Shown piece after piece: positions 27,770-34,899 of a stretch of 64,000 nt of DNA. Location: assembly GCF_018614875.1 (NCBI RefSeq), contig NZ_JAGGNW010000011.1:62001-126000 (forward strand). The letters are read 5' to 3'. Each line of letters opens with the position of its first letter. Position 1 is the stretch's first letter. The notes under the pieces are model-generated. The model was not told the origin of the DNA. It searched no databases and worked only from the letters and a program-made list of their open reading frames with translations. The translations under genes and the position numbers were made by a program. The DNA comes from Variovorax paradoxus (GTDB lineage: Bacteria; Pseudomonadota; Gammaproteobacteria; Burkholderiales; Burkholderiaceae_C).

Positions 27770-27884
27770 GCTGCGTTCCTTGGTGTGTGAAGAAAAAGAA
27801 GAAAAAGCACGAGTGTTCTTTTTCAAGCGATTCTAGGCTTTTGTCGCGACGCAACAATGGCAGGCAGTCGCTGTCGAGACAAGC

Positions 27885-27910
27885 GGGATCCGGGGCGCGG
27901 CCCGGATCCC
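27885..27910 (-). terminator. Strong hairpin after livF (U-tract absent)
   Basis: GGGATCCGGG (27885-27894) and CCCGGATCCC (27901-27910) form a perfect 10-bp stem with a 6-nt loop, 8 bp downstream of the livF stop on the minus strand. There is no T-run, so it may act as an mRNA 3'-end stabiliser or weak terminator between the liv genes and the FadB-type gene. Confidence 0.45.
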
Positions 27911-27918
27911 CTCGGGTA

Positions 27919-28614
27919 TCAAACTTCCAGCCACTCCTTGCGGGTGGTGGCGTCGGCCCGCAGGCTGTCGGGCGTGCCGTCGAACACGATGCTGCCGTGC
28001 CCCATGACGAGCGCACGGTCGGAGATCTGCATCGCAATGGTCAGTTTCTGCTCGATCAGCAGCACCGAAATGCCCTTGTCCTTGAGCGTCTTCAGGTACT
28101 GCCCCACCAGCTCGACGATCTTCGGCGCGAGGCCTTCGGTCGGCTCGTCGATGATGATCAGGTCGGGGTCGCCCATGAGGGTGCGGCACAGCGTGAGCAT
28201 CTGCTGCTCGCCGCCCGAGAGCACGCCGGCCTCGGTGTGCTGGCGTTCCTTCAGGCGCGGGAACATGCCGTACATGTCGTCGAACTGCCAGCGGCTCCCC
28301 TTGCCGGTGCCCTTCTGCCCCAGCAGCAGGTTCTGGTGCACCGTGAGCTTGGGAAAGATGTCGCGGTTCTCGGGCACGTAGCCGATGCCCAGGTGGGCGA
28401 TTTCGTAGGCCTTCCGGCGCAGGATGTCCTGGTCTTTCCAGCGCAGCGTGCCCTCGGCGTGCACCAGGCCCATGATGGCCTTGGCGGTGGTCGAGCGGCC
28501 CGAGCCGTTGCGGCCCAGCAGCGCGACGATTTCGCCAGCGCCGACGCTGAAGGAAACGCCATGCAGCACATGGCTCTTGCCGTAGTAGGCGTGGATGTCG
28601 TGAAGCTTCAGCAT
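27919..28614 (-). CDS. livF: Branched-chain amino acid-type ABC transporter ATPase LivF, with Arg in Walker A
   Basis: A 231-residue ABC ATPase of the LivF type, one of two ATPases of a HAAT-family importer. Walker A reads GRNGSGRST (34-42), with Arg40 where nearly all ABC ATPases have Lys. The signature LSGGEQQML, Walker B LIIIDEPTEGLAP and the switch region LLIEQKL are otherwise normal. The start at MLKLHD (28614) is chosen because the frame upstream runs into a repeat element. It is separated from livG by 342 bp, almost all of it repeat copy 3, whereas the other liv genes are nearly contiguous. Confidence 0.92.
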   Translation of the reverse strand: MLKLHDIHAYYGKSHVLHGVSFSVGAGEIVALLGRNGSGRSTTAKAIMGLVHAEGTLRWKDQDILRRKAYEIAHLGIGYVPENRDIFPKLTVHQNLLLGQKGTGKGSRWQFDDMYGMFPRLKERQHTEAGVLSGGEQQMLTLCRTLMGDPDLIIIDEPTEGLAPKIVELVGQYLKTLKDKGISVLLIEQKLTIAMQISDRALVMGHGSIVFDGTPDSLRADATTRKEWLEV

Positions 28615-28652
28615 GTCAGTGGTTCGCCGCGCGTTGTGTTTCGGGTGCTTTT

Positions 28653-28923
28653 GTTCGGGGGCGTTGTTGTTCGGGGCACGTGCACAGGCCACCGGGTACT
28701 CCCCTCCGCGAATGTCCCCCGCCTTCGGCTCCTCCTTTATTTCGCTGCGGGGAGCACCCGATGCCCTGTGCACGAGAGGCGCTGTCGTTGTGCCGCTCGA
28801 TCAACCAGTGCTCTGAACGATCACGTCGATGGGGGGCTCTGCGCAGCGAAATAAAGGAGGAGGCCGCAGGCCGGGGGACATTCGCGGAGCAGAGCACGCC
28901 GTCGGCGTGAGCGCGCCCCGAAC
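28653..28923 (-). repeat. Composite palindromic repeat, copy 3 (inverted; both palindromes intact)
   Basis: This is the only substantial content of the 342-bp gene-free gap 28615-28956. Terminal repeats are GTTCGGGGCAC (28669-28679, with degenerate tandem copies back to about 28653) and GCGCCCCGAAC (28913-28923). Palindrome B has 25-nt arms at 28680-28704 and 28749-28773 around a 44-nt core. The linker spans 28774-28821. Palindrome A (about 28823-28910) has inner arms CTCTGC (28837-28842)/GCAGAG (28889-28894) around a core (28843-28888) whose mini-hairpin is GGCC-GCA-GGCC. Read on the minus strand, the order of parts matches copy 2. Confidence 0.85.
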
Positions 28924-28956
28924 GCATGTCACGTCGATTCGAAAAGCAGAGCTTCA

Positions 28957-29733
28957 TCAGTGCCCCGCCCCTTGTGCGTCGGCAACGGAGGAGCCGAGAT
29001 ACGCCTCCTGCACCCGCGCATTCGCGCGAACGGACGCGGGCGTGTCGAAGGCGATCACCTCGCCATACACCACCACCGCGATCTTGTCGGCCAGCCCGAA
29101 GACCACGCCCATGTCGTGCTCCACCGTCAGCAGCGTCTTGCCGACCGTCACGTGCTTGATGAGCGAAATGAAATGCGCCGTCTCGGTCTTGCTCATGCCC
29201 GCCGTGGGCTCGTCCAGAAGAATGACGCCGGCGCCGCCCGCGATGGTCACGCCGATCTCGAGCGCGCGCTGCTCCGCATAGGTGAGGTTCACCGCATGCA
29301 CGTCGCGCTTGCGCTCGAGGCCGATCTGCTTGATGAGTTCTTCGGTGCGCGCGTTGGCATCGTCGAGGTTCGAGAGAAAGCGCAGGAAGGTGTAGCGGTA
29401 GCCCAGGCTCCACAGCACACCGCAGCGCAGATTCTCGAACACGCTGAGCTTCGGAAAGATGTTGGTGATCTGGAAGCTGCGCGACAGGCCCAGCCGGTTG
29501 ATCTCGAAGGGCTTCTTGCCGTCGATGCGCTCGCCGTTCAGCAGCACTTCGCCGCTGGTGGGTACCAGCCGCCCGCTGACGAGGTTGAACAGCGTCGACT
29601 TGCCTGCCCCGTTCGGGCCGATGATGGCCACGCGCTCTCCGGCCTTCACGGCCAGGTCCACGCCGCGAATGATTTCGGTCTTGCCGAAATTCTTGCGCAG
29701 CGCCTTCAGTTCCAATGCGAATTCCGCGCTCAT
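28957..29733 (-). CDS. livG: Branched-chain amino acid-type ABC transporter ATPase LivG
   Basis: A 258-residue ABC ATPase of the LivG type. Walker A is canonical (GPNGAGKST, 39-47), Q-loop SRSFQITNIFPKLSV, signature LTYAEQRALEIG (the AEQ variant common in LivG), Walker B VILLDEPTAGMS and H-loop TVEHDMGVV. It directly abuts livM (stop at 29734), so the two are translationally coupled. It would form a heterodimer with LivF under LivH/LivM. Because LivF has an altered Walker A, LivG may supply most of the ATPase activity; that is inference. Confidence 0.95.
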   Translation of the reverse strand: MSAEFALELKALRKNFGKTEIIRGVDLAVKAGERVAIIGPNGAGKSTLFNLVSGRLVPTSGEVLLNGERIDGKKPFEINRLGLSRSFQITNIFPKLSVFENLRCGVLWSLGYRYTFLRFLSNLDDANARTEELIKQIGLERKRDVHAVNLTYAEQRALEIGVTIAGGAGVILLDEPTAGMSKTETAHFISLIKHVTVGKTLLTVEHDMGVVFGLADKIAVVVYGEVIAFDTPASVRANARVQEAYLGSSVADAQGAGH

Positions 29734-31047
29734 TTACGCCGCCTCCCGACGTTTGATTTCTGCTTCGATCTCTTCCTGCGCCTGACCCCAGACACGCACG
29801 AAGCGGCGCCGCGCCACCTCGAGCGCAACAAGGCCCACGGCCAGGATGGCGGCGGCGCCGAGCCAGCTCGCCGTGCCCGACGTATCGAGCGCCGCGCCGA
29901 AGAAGTTCAGGTTGGGCCCGAGCGCCGAATTGAGCTGGATGTGATAGATCATCTCGATGAGCGCAGCGGCGCCGACGACCACCGGCACCAATGCCACCGC
30001 CAGCGCGATGTACAGCAGCCAGAAGCGGTCGAACTTGCCGAACTTGGCGACCCGCAGGTTCATCATCACCAGGCTGGCAATGCCGCCGGGCGCGAACATC
30101 ACCATGAACACGAACACCAGGCCGAAATAGAGCTGCCAGGCCTTCGAGAGCTCCGACAGCAGGATCGACGCGAACACCAGCAGCACCGCGCCGATGATCG
30201 GCCCGAAGAAGAACACCGCCCCGCCCAGGAAGGTGAACAGCAGGTAGCCGCCCGAACGGATGGCGCTCAGGCTGTCGGCCGCGTTCACGATCTCGAAGTT
30301 GATCGACGCCAGCCCGCCGCCGATGCCCGCGAAGAAGCCGGCAATGATGAAAGCGAAGTAGCGCACGCGCTGCGTGTTGTAGCCGATGAACTCCACGCGC
30401 TCCGGGTTGTCGCGCACCGCGTTCAGCATGCGGCCGAGCGGCGTGCCGGTGAAGGCATACATGAGCGCGGTGCAGACGAAGCAGTAGGCGGCGATCAGGT
30501 AATACACCTGGATCTGCGAGCCGAAGTTGAAGCCGAAGAAGGTCGGGCCGTAGACCCGGTCGGTGGTGATGCCGCCCTCGCCGCCGAAGAAGCTCGGGAA
30601 CATCAGCGCCATGGAAGCCACCAACTCGCCGATGCCCATGGTGATCATCGCGAAGGTGGTGCCCGATTTCTTCGTCGTCACAAAGCCCAGCAATATGGCG
30701 AAGAACATGCCGGCCAGCCCGCCCACCAGGGGAATGGCCACCAGCGGAATCTGCAGGCCGCCCTTGGCGCCCATGTTCATCGCGTGGATGGCAAGGAAGG
30801 AGCCGAGCCCGACATACACGGCATGGCCGAAGCTCAGCATGCCGCCCTGCCCCAGCAGGATGTTGTAGCTCAGGCAGATGATGATCAGGTAGCCCATCTG
30901 CGAGAGCATGGTGAGCGCCAGGCTGCTCTTGAACACCAGCGGCGAGATGATCAGCACGAGCGCGAACAGCGACCAGATCAGGAAGCGCCCGATGTTCCAG
31001 GGCTTGAAGCGGTAATAGCTCGTAGTGGGCGTGGTTGCGGTGGTCAT
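29734..31047 (-). CDS. livM: Branched-chain amino acid-type ABC transporter permease LivM
   Basis: A 437-residue polytopic inner-membrane permease of the LivM type. The hallmark cytoplasmic loop is present as FTGTPLGRMLNAVRDNPERVEFIGYNTQRVR, and GQGGMLSFGHAVYVGLG lies near the third helix. It is about 100 residues longer than the shortest LivM proteins: after the FMVMFAPGGIASLVM segment there is an extra hydrophobic region and a charged C-terminal tail (RRRFVRVWGQAQEEIEAEIK). The start at 31047 is 4 bp after the LivH stop. With LivH it forms the membrane channel. Confidence 0.93.
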   Translation of the reverse strand: MTTATTPTTSYYRFKPWNIGRFLIWSLFALVLIISPLVFKSSLALTMLSQMGYLIIICLSYNILLGQGGMLSFGHAVYVGLGSFLAIHAMNMGAKGGLQIPLVAIPLVGGLAGMFFAILLGFVTTKKSGTTFAMITMGIGELVASMALMFPSFFGGEGGITTDRVYGPTFFGFNFGSQIQVYYLIAAYCFVCTALMYAFTGTPLGRMLNAVRDNPERVEFIGYNTQRVRYFAFIIAGFFAGIGGGLASINFEIVNAADSLSAIRSGGYLLFTFLGGAVFFFGPIIGAVLLVFASILLSELSKAWQLYFGLVFVFMVMFAPGGIASLVMMNLRVAKFGKFDRFWLLYIALAVALVPVVVGAAALIEMIYHIQLNSALGPNLNFFGAALDTSGTASWLGAAAILAVGLVALEVARRRFVRVWGQAQEEIEAEIKRREAA

Positions 31048-31051
31048 GGCT

Positions 31052-32005
31052 TCAGTCCTCCCGGGTGCCGAGCAGGCCCTTGGGCCTGAAGATGAGGATC
31101 AGCACCAGGAACAGGTACGGCAGGATCGGCGCGACCTGCGAGATCGTGAGCCTGAGCAGCTCGTAGCCGAAGGTCCGGTCGGTCACCGTGACGCCCAGCA
31201 TCTGCAGGCCGCCGGCGAACGACTGGTCCATGGCCACCGCGAAGGTCTGGATGATGCCGATCAGGAGCGATGCCAGGAATGCGCCCGCCAGGGAGCCCAT
31301 GCCGCCGACCACCACCACCACGAAGATGATCGAGCCGACCGAAGCCGCCATGGCGGGTTCGGTGACGTAGGTGTTGCCGCCCACCACGCCCGCAAGGCCC
31401 GCGAGCGCGGCACCGCCGCCGAACACCAGCATGAAGACGCGCGGCACGTTGTGCCCCAGCGCCTCGACCATGTCGGGATGCTTCAGCGCCGCCTGGATCA
31501 CCAGGCCGATGCGCGTGCGCGTGAGCAGCAGCCACACCGAGATGAGCATCAGCACCGCCACCAGCATGATGAACGAGCGCGACTTCGGAAACTGGGTGCC
31601 GTACAGCGAGAACAGCGGCCCCTGCAGTTGCGGCGGCAGGCCGTAGGGCACGGTCGAGCGTCCCCAGGCGAGCTGCACCAGTTCGAGAATCAGGTACGAG
31701 AGCCCGAAGGTCACCAGCAGCTCGGGCACGTGGCCGAACTTGTGGACCCGGCGCAGGCTGTAGCGTTCGAAGGCGGCGCCCAGGAGGCCCACCAGCAGCG
31801 GGGCAATGAAAAGCGCGGGCCAGAAGCCGATGATGCCGGACAGCGTGTAGGCGATGTAGGCGCCGAGCATGTAGAAGCTGGCGTGCGCGAAATTGAGCAC
31901 GCCCATCATGCTGAAGATCAGCGTAAGGCCAGAGCTCAGCATGAACAGCAGCAGCCCGTAGCTGACGCCGTTGAGCAGCGAGATGACGAAGAATTCGACG
32001 TTCAT
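31052..32005 (-). CDS. livH: Branched-chain amino acid-type ABC transporter permease LivH
   Basis: A 317-residue polytopic permease of the LivH type. NGVSYGLLLFMLSSGLTLIF at the N-terminus, MGVLNFAHASFYMLGAY in the next helix and VVVGGMGSLAGAFLASLLIG near the end are family marks. The cytoplasmic loop LRRVHKFGHVPELLVTFGLS is also typical. It is 73 bp after the livK1 stop, with an intrinsic terminator in between, and 4 bp before livM. The transported compound is set by the binding proteins, not by this gene. Confidence 0.95.
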   Translation of the reverse strand: MNVEFFVISLLNGVSYGLLLFMLSSGLTLIFSMMGVLNFAHASFYMLGAYIAYTLSGIIGFWPALFIAPLLVGLLGAAFERYSLRRVHKFGHVPELLVTFGLSYLILELVQLAWGRSTVPYGLPPQLQGPLFSLYGTQFPKSRSFIMLVAVLMLISVWLLLTRTRIGLVIQAALKHPDMVEALGHNVPRVFMLVFGGGAALAGLAGVVGGNTYVTEPAMAASVGSIIFVVVVVGGMGSLAGAFLASLLIGIIQTFAVAMDQSFAGGLQMLGVTVTDRTFGYELLRLTISQVAPILPYLFLVLILIFRPKGLLGTRED

Positions 32006-32023
32006 CGGTCTTTCGTGTGAGAT

Positions 32024-32060
32024 AAAAAAGAAAAAAGGCCCGAGTGGTGAAGTCGGGCCT
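32024..32060 (-). terminator. Intrinsic terminator / attenuator between livK1 and livH
   Basis: On the minus strand the stem AGGCCCGA / TCGGGCCT (32053-32060 with 32036-32043, 9-nt loop) is followed by TTTTTT-C-TTTTT. It lies inside the operon between the binding-protein gene and the permease gene, where partial termination would keep binding protein in excess over membrane parts. Confidence 0.8.
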
Positions 32061-32078
32061 CGACCGGTCAGGCAGAGA

Positions 32079-33320
32079 TCAGGAGGCGCCGCCGGGTCGC
32101 TTCATCTGGCAACTGGTGGGCGTGCTCGCGACATAGGCCTCGTAGTACTTGACGGGCGCCAGCGTGTAGCCGGTGTTCTCCGGGCTGTAGGGGTTCTTGG
32201 CATCGGCCTTCTGCCAGCGCGTGATCCACAGGCCCTGCTGCAGCTGATGGTCGGACTTGCGCATCTCGACGTCGCCGTTGAAGCTCTTGAACTTCATGCC
32301 TTCCATCGCAGCCGCCACCTTGACGGGCTCGGTCGACTTGGTGCGCACGAAGGCTTCGCTGAGCATGGCGTACACCGTGTAGATGTCGGTGGTGTACATG
32401 TCGTCGTTGAAACGCTTCTTGTACTCGCCCATCAGCGGCTGGACAGGGCCCGGCGCGTTGTAGTGGCTGTAGCTCACCTGGTACACCTTGCCGTCCGAAG
32501 CCGCGCCCATGGCGGTGGGCGTGCCGTTCGTCACCGCGTAGTAGGTGTAGAACTTGACGTTCAGGCCCGCGTCGTTGGCCGACTTGATGAGCAGCGCAAG
32601 GTCGGAGCCCCAGTTGCCCGTGATCACCGAATCGGCGCCCGAAGCCTTGATCTTGGCGATGTAGGGCGAGAAGTCGCGCACCTGGGCCAGCGGATGCAGG
32701 TCGTCGCCGACGATCTCGATGTCGGGGCGCTTGTCCTTGAGGTTCTGCTTGGCGAACTTGGAGACCTGCTGGCCATGCGAGTAGTTCTGGTTGATGAGGT
32801 AGACCTTCTTGATCTCCGGCTGGTCCTTCATGAAGGCGGTCAGCGCCTCCATCTTCATGGAGGTGTCGGCGTCGAGCCTGAAGTGCCAGTAGCTGCACTT
32901 GCTGTTGGTCAGGTCGGGGTCGACGGCCGCGTAGTTGATGTAGAGCACTTCCTTGCCCGGATTGCGCGCGTTGTGCTTCTCGAGCGCATCGATGATGGCC
33001 AGCGCGGGGCCGGAACCGTTGCCCTGCACGACGTAGCGTGCCCCCTGGTCCATGGCCGAGCGCAGCGCGCTGGTGGTTTCCTGCGGGCTGAGCTTGTTGT
33101 CGATGGCAATGACCTCGAACTTCACGCCGGCCGCGTTCTTCTTGTTGAACTCTTCGGCCAGGAACTGGAAGGTCTTGAGCTGGTTGGTGCCGACCGCAGC
33201 CATCAGGCCCGAGAGCGGGTCGAGCCAGGCGATCTTCACGGTTTCGCCCTTCTGGGCCAGGGCGCCGGCGGCGCTCGCTGCAAGGATGGACGCGGTAGCG
33301 ATTTTCAGAGCGAACTTCAC
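32079..33320 (-). CDS. Periplasmic binding protein of the HAAT (LivK-like) family, paralogue 1
   Basis: A 413-residue type I periplasmic binding protein of the branched-chain amino acid/amide family. The signal peptide (LKIATASILAASAAGALA, cleavage before QKGE) is followed by KIAWLDPLSGLMAAVGTNQL. Later blocks (NFAVDPDLTNSKCSYWHFRLDAD-type region, DSVITGNWGSDLALLIKSAN) match its neighbour closely. The start codon is GTG at 33320, supported by AGGAG nine bases upstream. It shares most of its length, and its promoter boxes, with the adjacent gene at 33522, so the two come from a tandem duplication. The ligand is unknown; in a lipid cluster it need not be an amino acid. Confidence 0.93.
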   Translation of the reverse strand: MKFALKIATASILAASAAGALAQKGETVKIAWLDPLSGLMAAVGTNQLKTFQFLAEEFNKKNAAGVKFEVIAIDNKLSPQETTSALRSAMDQGARYVVQGNGSGPALAIIDALEKHNARNPGKEVLYINYAAVDPDLTNSKCSYWHFRLDADTSMKMEALTAFMKDQPEIKKVYLINQNYSHGQQVSKFAKQNLKDKRPDIEIVGDDLHPLAQVRDFSPYIAKIKASGADSVITGNWGSDLALLIKSANDAGLNVKFYTYYAVTNGTPTAMGAASDGKVYQVSYSHYNAPGPVQPLMGEYKKRFNDDMYTTDIYTVYAMLSEAFVRTKSTEPVKVAAAMEGMKFKSFNGDVEMRKSDHQLQQGLWITRWQKADAKNPYSPENTGYTLAPVKYYEAYVASTPTSCQMKRPGGAS

Positions 33321-33364
33321 GATCTATTTCTCCTGGTCAAACCGATTCAAATGGCCGCACGAGA

Positions 33365-33447
33365 GTACAAGCGTTTGTGCCCCCTCCCCTCAGGGAATGC
33401 CCGTAAGGGGGTGGCCGCAAAGGCCCGTTTCTATCGCGCAGGCGACA
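33365..33447 (-). promoter_or_regulatory. Upstream control region of livK paralogue 1
   Basis: Three plus-strand boxes are shared with the other livK gene: GTACAAGCG (33365-33373), CAGGGAATGCCCG (33391-33403) and CTATCGC-N4-GCGACA (33431-33447). The first two are 17 bp apart in both genes although the spacer has diverged completely, which fits a promoter core. The third is an inverted repeat resembling an operator, with its near edge 111 nt upstream of the start codon. Confidence 0.6.
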
Positions 33448-33465
33448 CTGCATTTCTCCAGATTG

Positions 33466-33500
33466 CTACCCGGCGGTAGGCAGCTGCTACCGGCGGGTAG
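33466..33500. other. Inverted repeat 3' of livK paralogue 2
   Basis: CTACCCGGCGGTAG (33466-33479) and CTACCGGCGGGTAG (33487-33500) pair at 12 of 14 positions around AGGCAGCTG-type symmetric sequence. It lies 22 bp after the stop of livK2 on the minus strand. There is no T-run, so it is a hairpin of uncertain role, possibly a 3'-end stabiliser. Confidence 0.45.
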
Positions 33501-33521
33501 GAAATGCGTTCACAAGGACGC

Positions 33522-34751
33522 TCAGGGGCGCTTCATCTGGCAGGTGGTGGGCGTGCTCGCCACATACGATTCGTAGTACTTCACGGGGACGTTCGTGTAA
33601 CCGGTGTTTTCGGCGTCGTAGGGGTACTTGGCGCTGGCCTTCTCCCAGCGCGAGATGTAGAGGCCCTGCTGCAGCTGGTGGTCGGCCTTGCGCATCTCGA
33701 CTTCGCCGTTGAAGCTCTTGATCTTCATGCCCTCCAGCGCCGCAGCCACCTTGACCGGATCGGTCGACCTGGTGGCGACGAAGGCAGCATCGAGCAATGC
33801 GAACGCGTGGTAGATCGAGGGCTGCGTGAGGTCGTCGTTCATCTTCTTCTTGTAGCCGGCGAGCAGCCGCTGGATCTCGCCGCCCATGTTGTAGTGGGCA
33901 TAGGCCACGGTGTAGACCTTGCCCTCGGAGGTGGCGCCCATGGCCGTGGGCGTGCCGGCGCCCGGCGCGTAGTAGGTCAGGAACCTGATGTTCAGGCCCG
34001 AGTCGTTGGCCGCCTTGATAAGCAGCGACAGGTCGGAGCCCCAGTTGCCGGTAATGACGGTGTCGGCGCCCGAAGCCTTGATCTTGGCGATGTAGGGCGA
34101 GAAGTCGCGCACCTGCGCGAGCGGGTGCAGGTCATCGCCGACGATCTGGATGTCGGGGCGCTTGGCCTTCAGGTCGTCCTTTGCGAACTTCGACACCTGC
34201 ACGCCGTGCGCGTAGTTCTGGCCGAGGATGTAGACCTTCTTGATGTCGGCCTGGTCCTTCATCCAGGTGGTCAGCGCCTCCATCTTCATGGAGGTGTCGG
34301 CGTCGAGGCGGAAGTGCCAGTAGCTGCACTTGCTGTTGGTCAGGTCGGGGTCGACGGCCGCGTAGTTCATGAACAGCAGTTCCTTGCCCGGATTGCGCGC
34401 GTTGTTCTTCTCGATGGCGTCGATGATCGCGAGCGCGGGGCCGGAGCCATTGCCCTGCAGGATGTAGCGCGCGCCCTGGTCCTGCGCGGAGCGCAGCGCG
34501 GCGGTGGTTTCCTGCGGGCTGAGCTTGTTGTCGAGGGCGATGATCTCGAACTTCACGCCGGAAAGATTCTTCTTGTTGAACTCTTCAGCCAGGAACTGCG
34601 TGGTCTTGAGCTGATTGGTGCCCACCGCGGCCATCAGGCCCGACAGCGGGTCGAGCCAGGCCACCTTGACGGTCTCTCCCTTTTGAGCGAAGGCGGCGGC
34701 CATGCTGACCAACATTGCACCGGCAGCTACTGACTTGATGGCGAATCGCAT
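33522..34751 (-). CDS. Periplasmic binding protein of the HAAT (LivK-like) family, paralogue 2
   Basis: A 409-residue binding protein closely similar to its downstream neighbour over the whole length. Signal peptide AIKSVAAGAMLVSMAAAFA, then QKGETVKVAWLDPLSGLMAA. AGGAG seven to eight bases before the ATG at 34751 decides the start; the frame is open for another 80 codons upstream but crosses the promoter. Differences from paralogue 1 cluster in the lobes (for example LTYYAPGAGTPTAMG against YTYYAVTNGTPTAMG), as expected if the two bind different ligands for one shared permease. No transporter membrane genes other than the downstream livHMGF are present. Confidence 0.93.
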   Translation of the reverse strand: MRFAIKSVAAGAMLVSMAAAFAQKGETVKVAWLDPLSGLMAAVGTNQLKTTQFLAEEFNKKNLSGVKFEIIALDNKLSPQETTAALRSAQDQGARYILQGNGSGPALAIIDAIEKNNARNPGKELLFMNYAAVDPDLTNSKCSYWHFRLDADTSMKMEALTTWMKDQADIKKVYILGQNYAHGVQVSKFAKDDLKAKRPDIQIVGDDLHPLAQVRDFSPYIAKIKASGADTVITGNWGSDLSLLIKAANDSGLNIRFLTYYAPGAGTPTAMGATSEGKVYTVAYAHYNMGGEIQRLLAGYKKKMNDDLTQPSIYHAFALLDAAFVATRSTDPVKVAAALEGMKIKSFNGEVEMRKADHQLQQGLYISRWEKASAKYPYDAENTGYTNVPVKYYESYVASTPTTCQMKRP

Positions 34752-34795
34752 GAAGAGTCTCCTGATTGAAAGGCGGAGTGAGGCGGGATGCCAGC

Positions 34796-34877
34796 GTACA
34801 AGCGGCCCTTTTTTCGCCGCACAGGGAATGCCCGGAAGGAAGCCCGCCGGAGCGGCCTTGCTATCGCATGCGCGACA
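34796..34877 (-). promoter_or_regulatory. Upstream control region of livK paralogue 2
   Basis: Contains GTACAAGCG (34796-34804), a 17-bp spacer, CAGGGAATGCCCG (34822-34834) and CTATCGC-N4-GCGACA (34861-34877). The first box is 45 nt and the operator-like box 110 nt from the ATG, the same distances (within 1 nt) as for paralogue 1. A GC-rich hairpin (34842-34850 with 34879-34887) overlaps the region and may end the upstream ligase message. Confidence 0.6.
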
Positions 34878-34899
34878 GCCGGCGGGCCTAGGCGCATCG

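Noticed and set aside
28614..28773. N-terminal extension of LivF reading through repeat copy 3
   Set aside because: The added peptide is encoded by the repeat palindrome and appears in the same form at copy 1, so it is repeat sequence, not LivF.
28960..31089. Long plus-strand open frame opposite livG and livM
   Set aside because: His/Glu/Arg-rich translation without motifs, fully antisense to two clear transporter genes.
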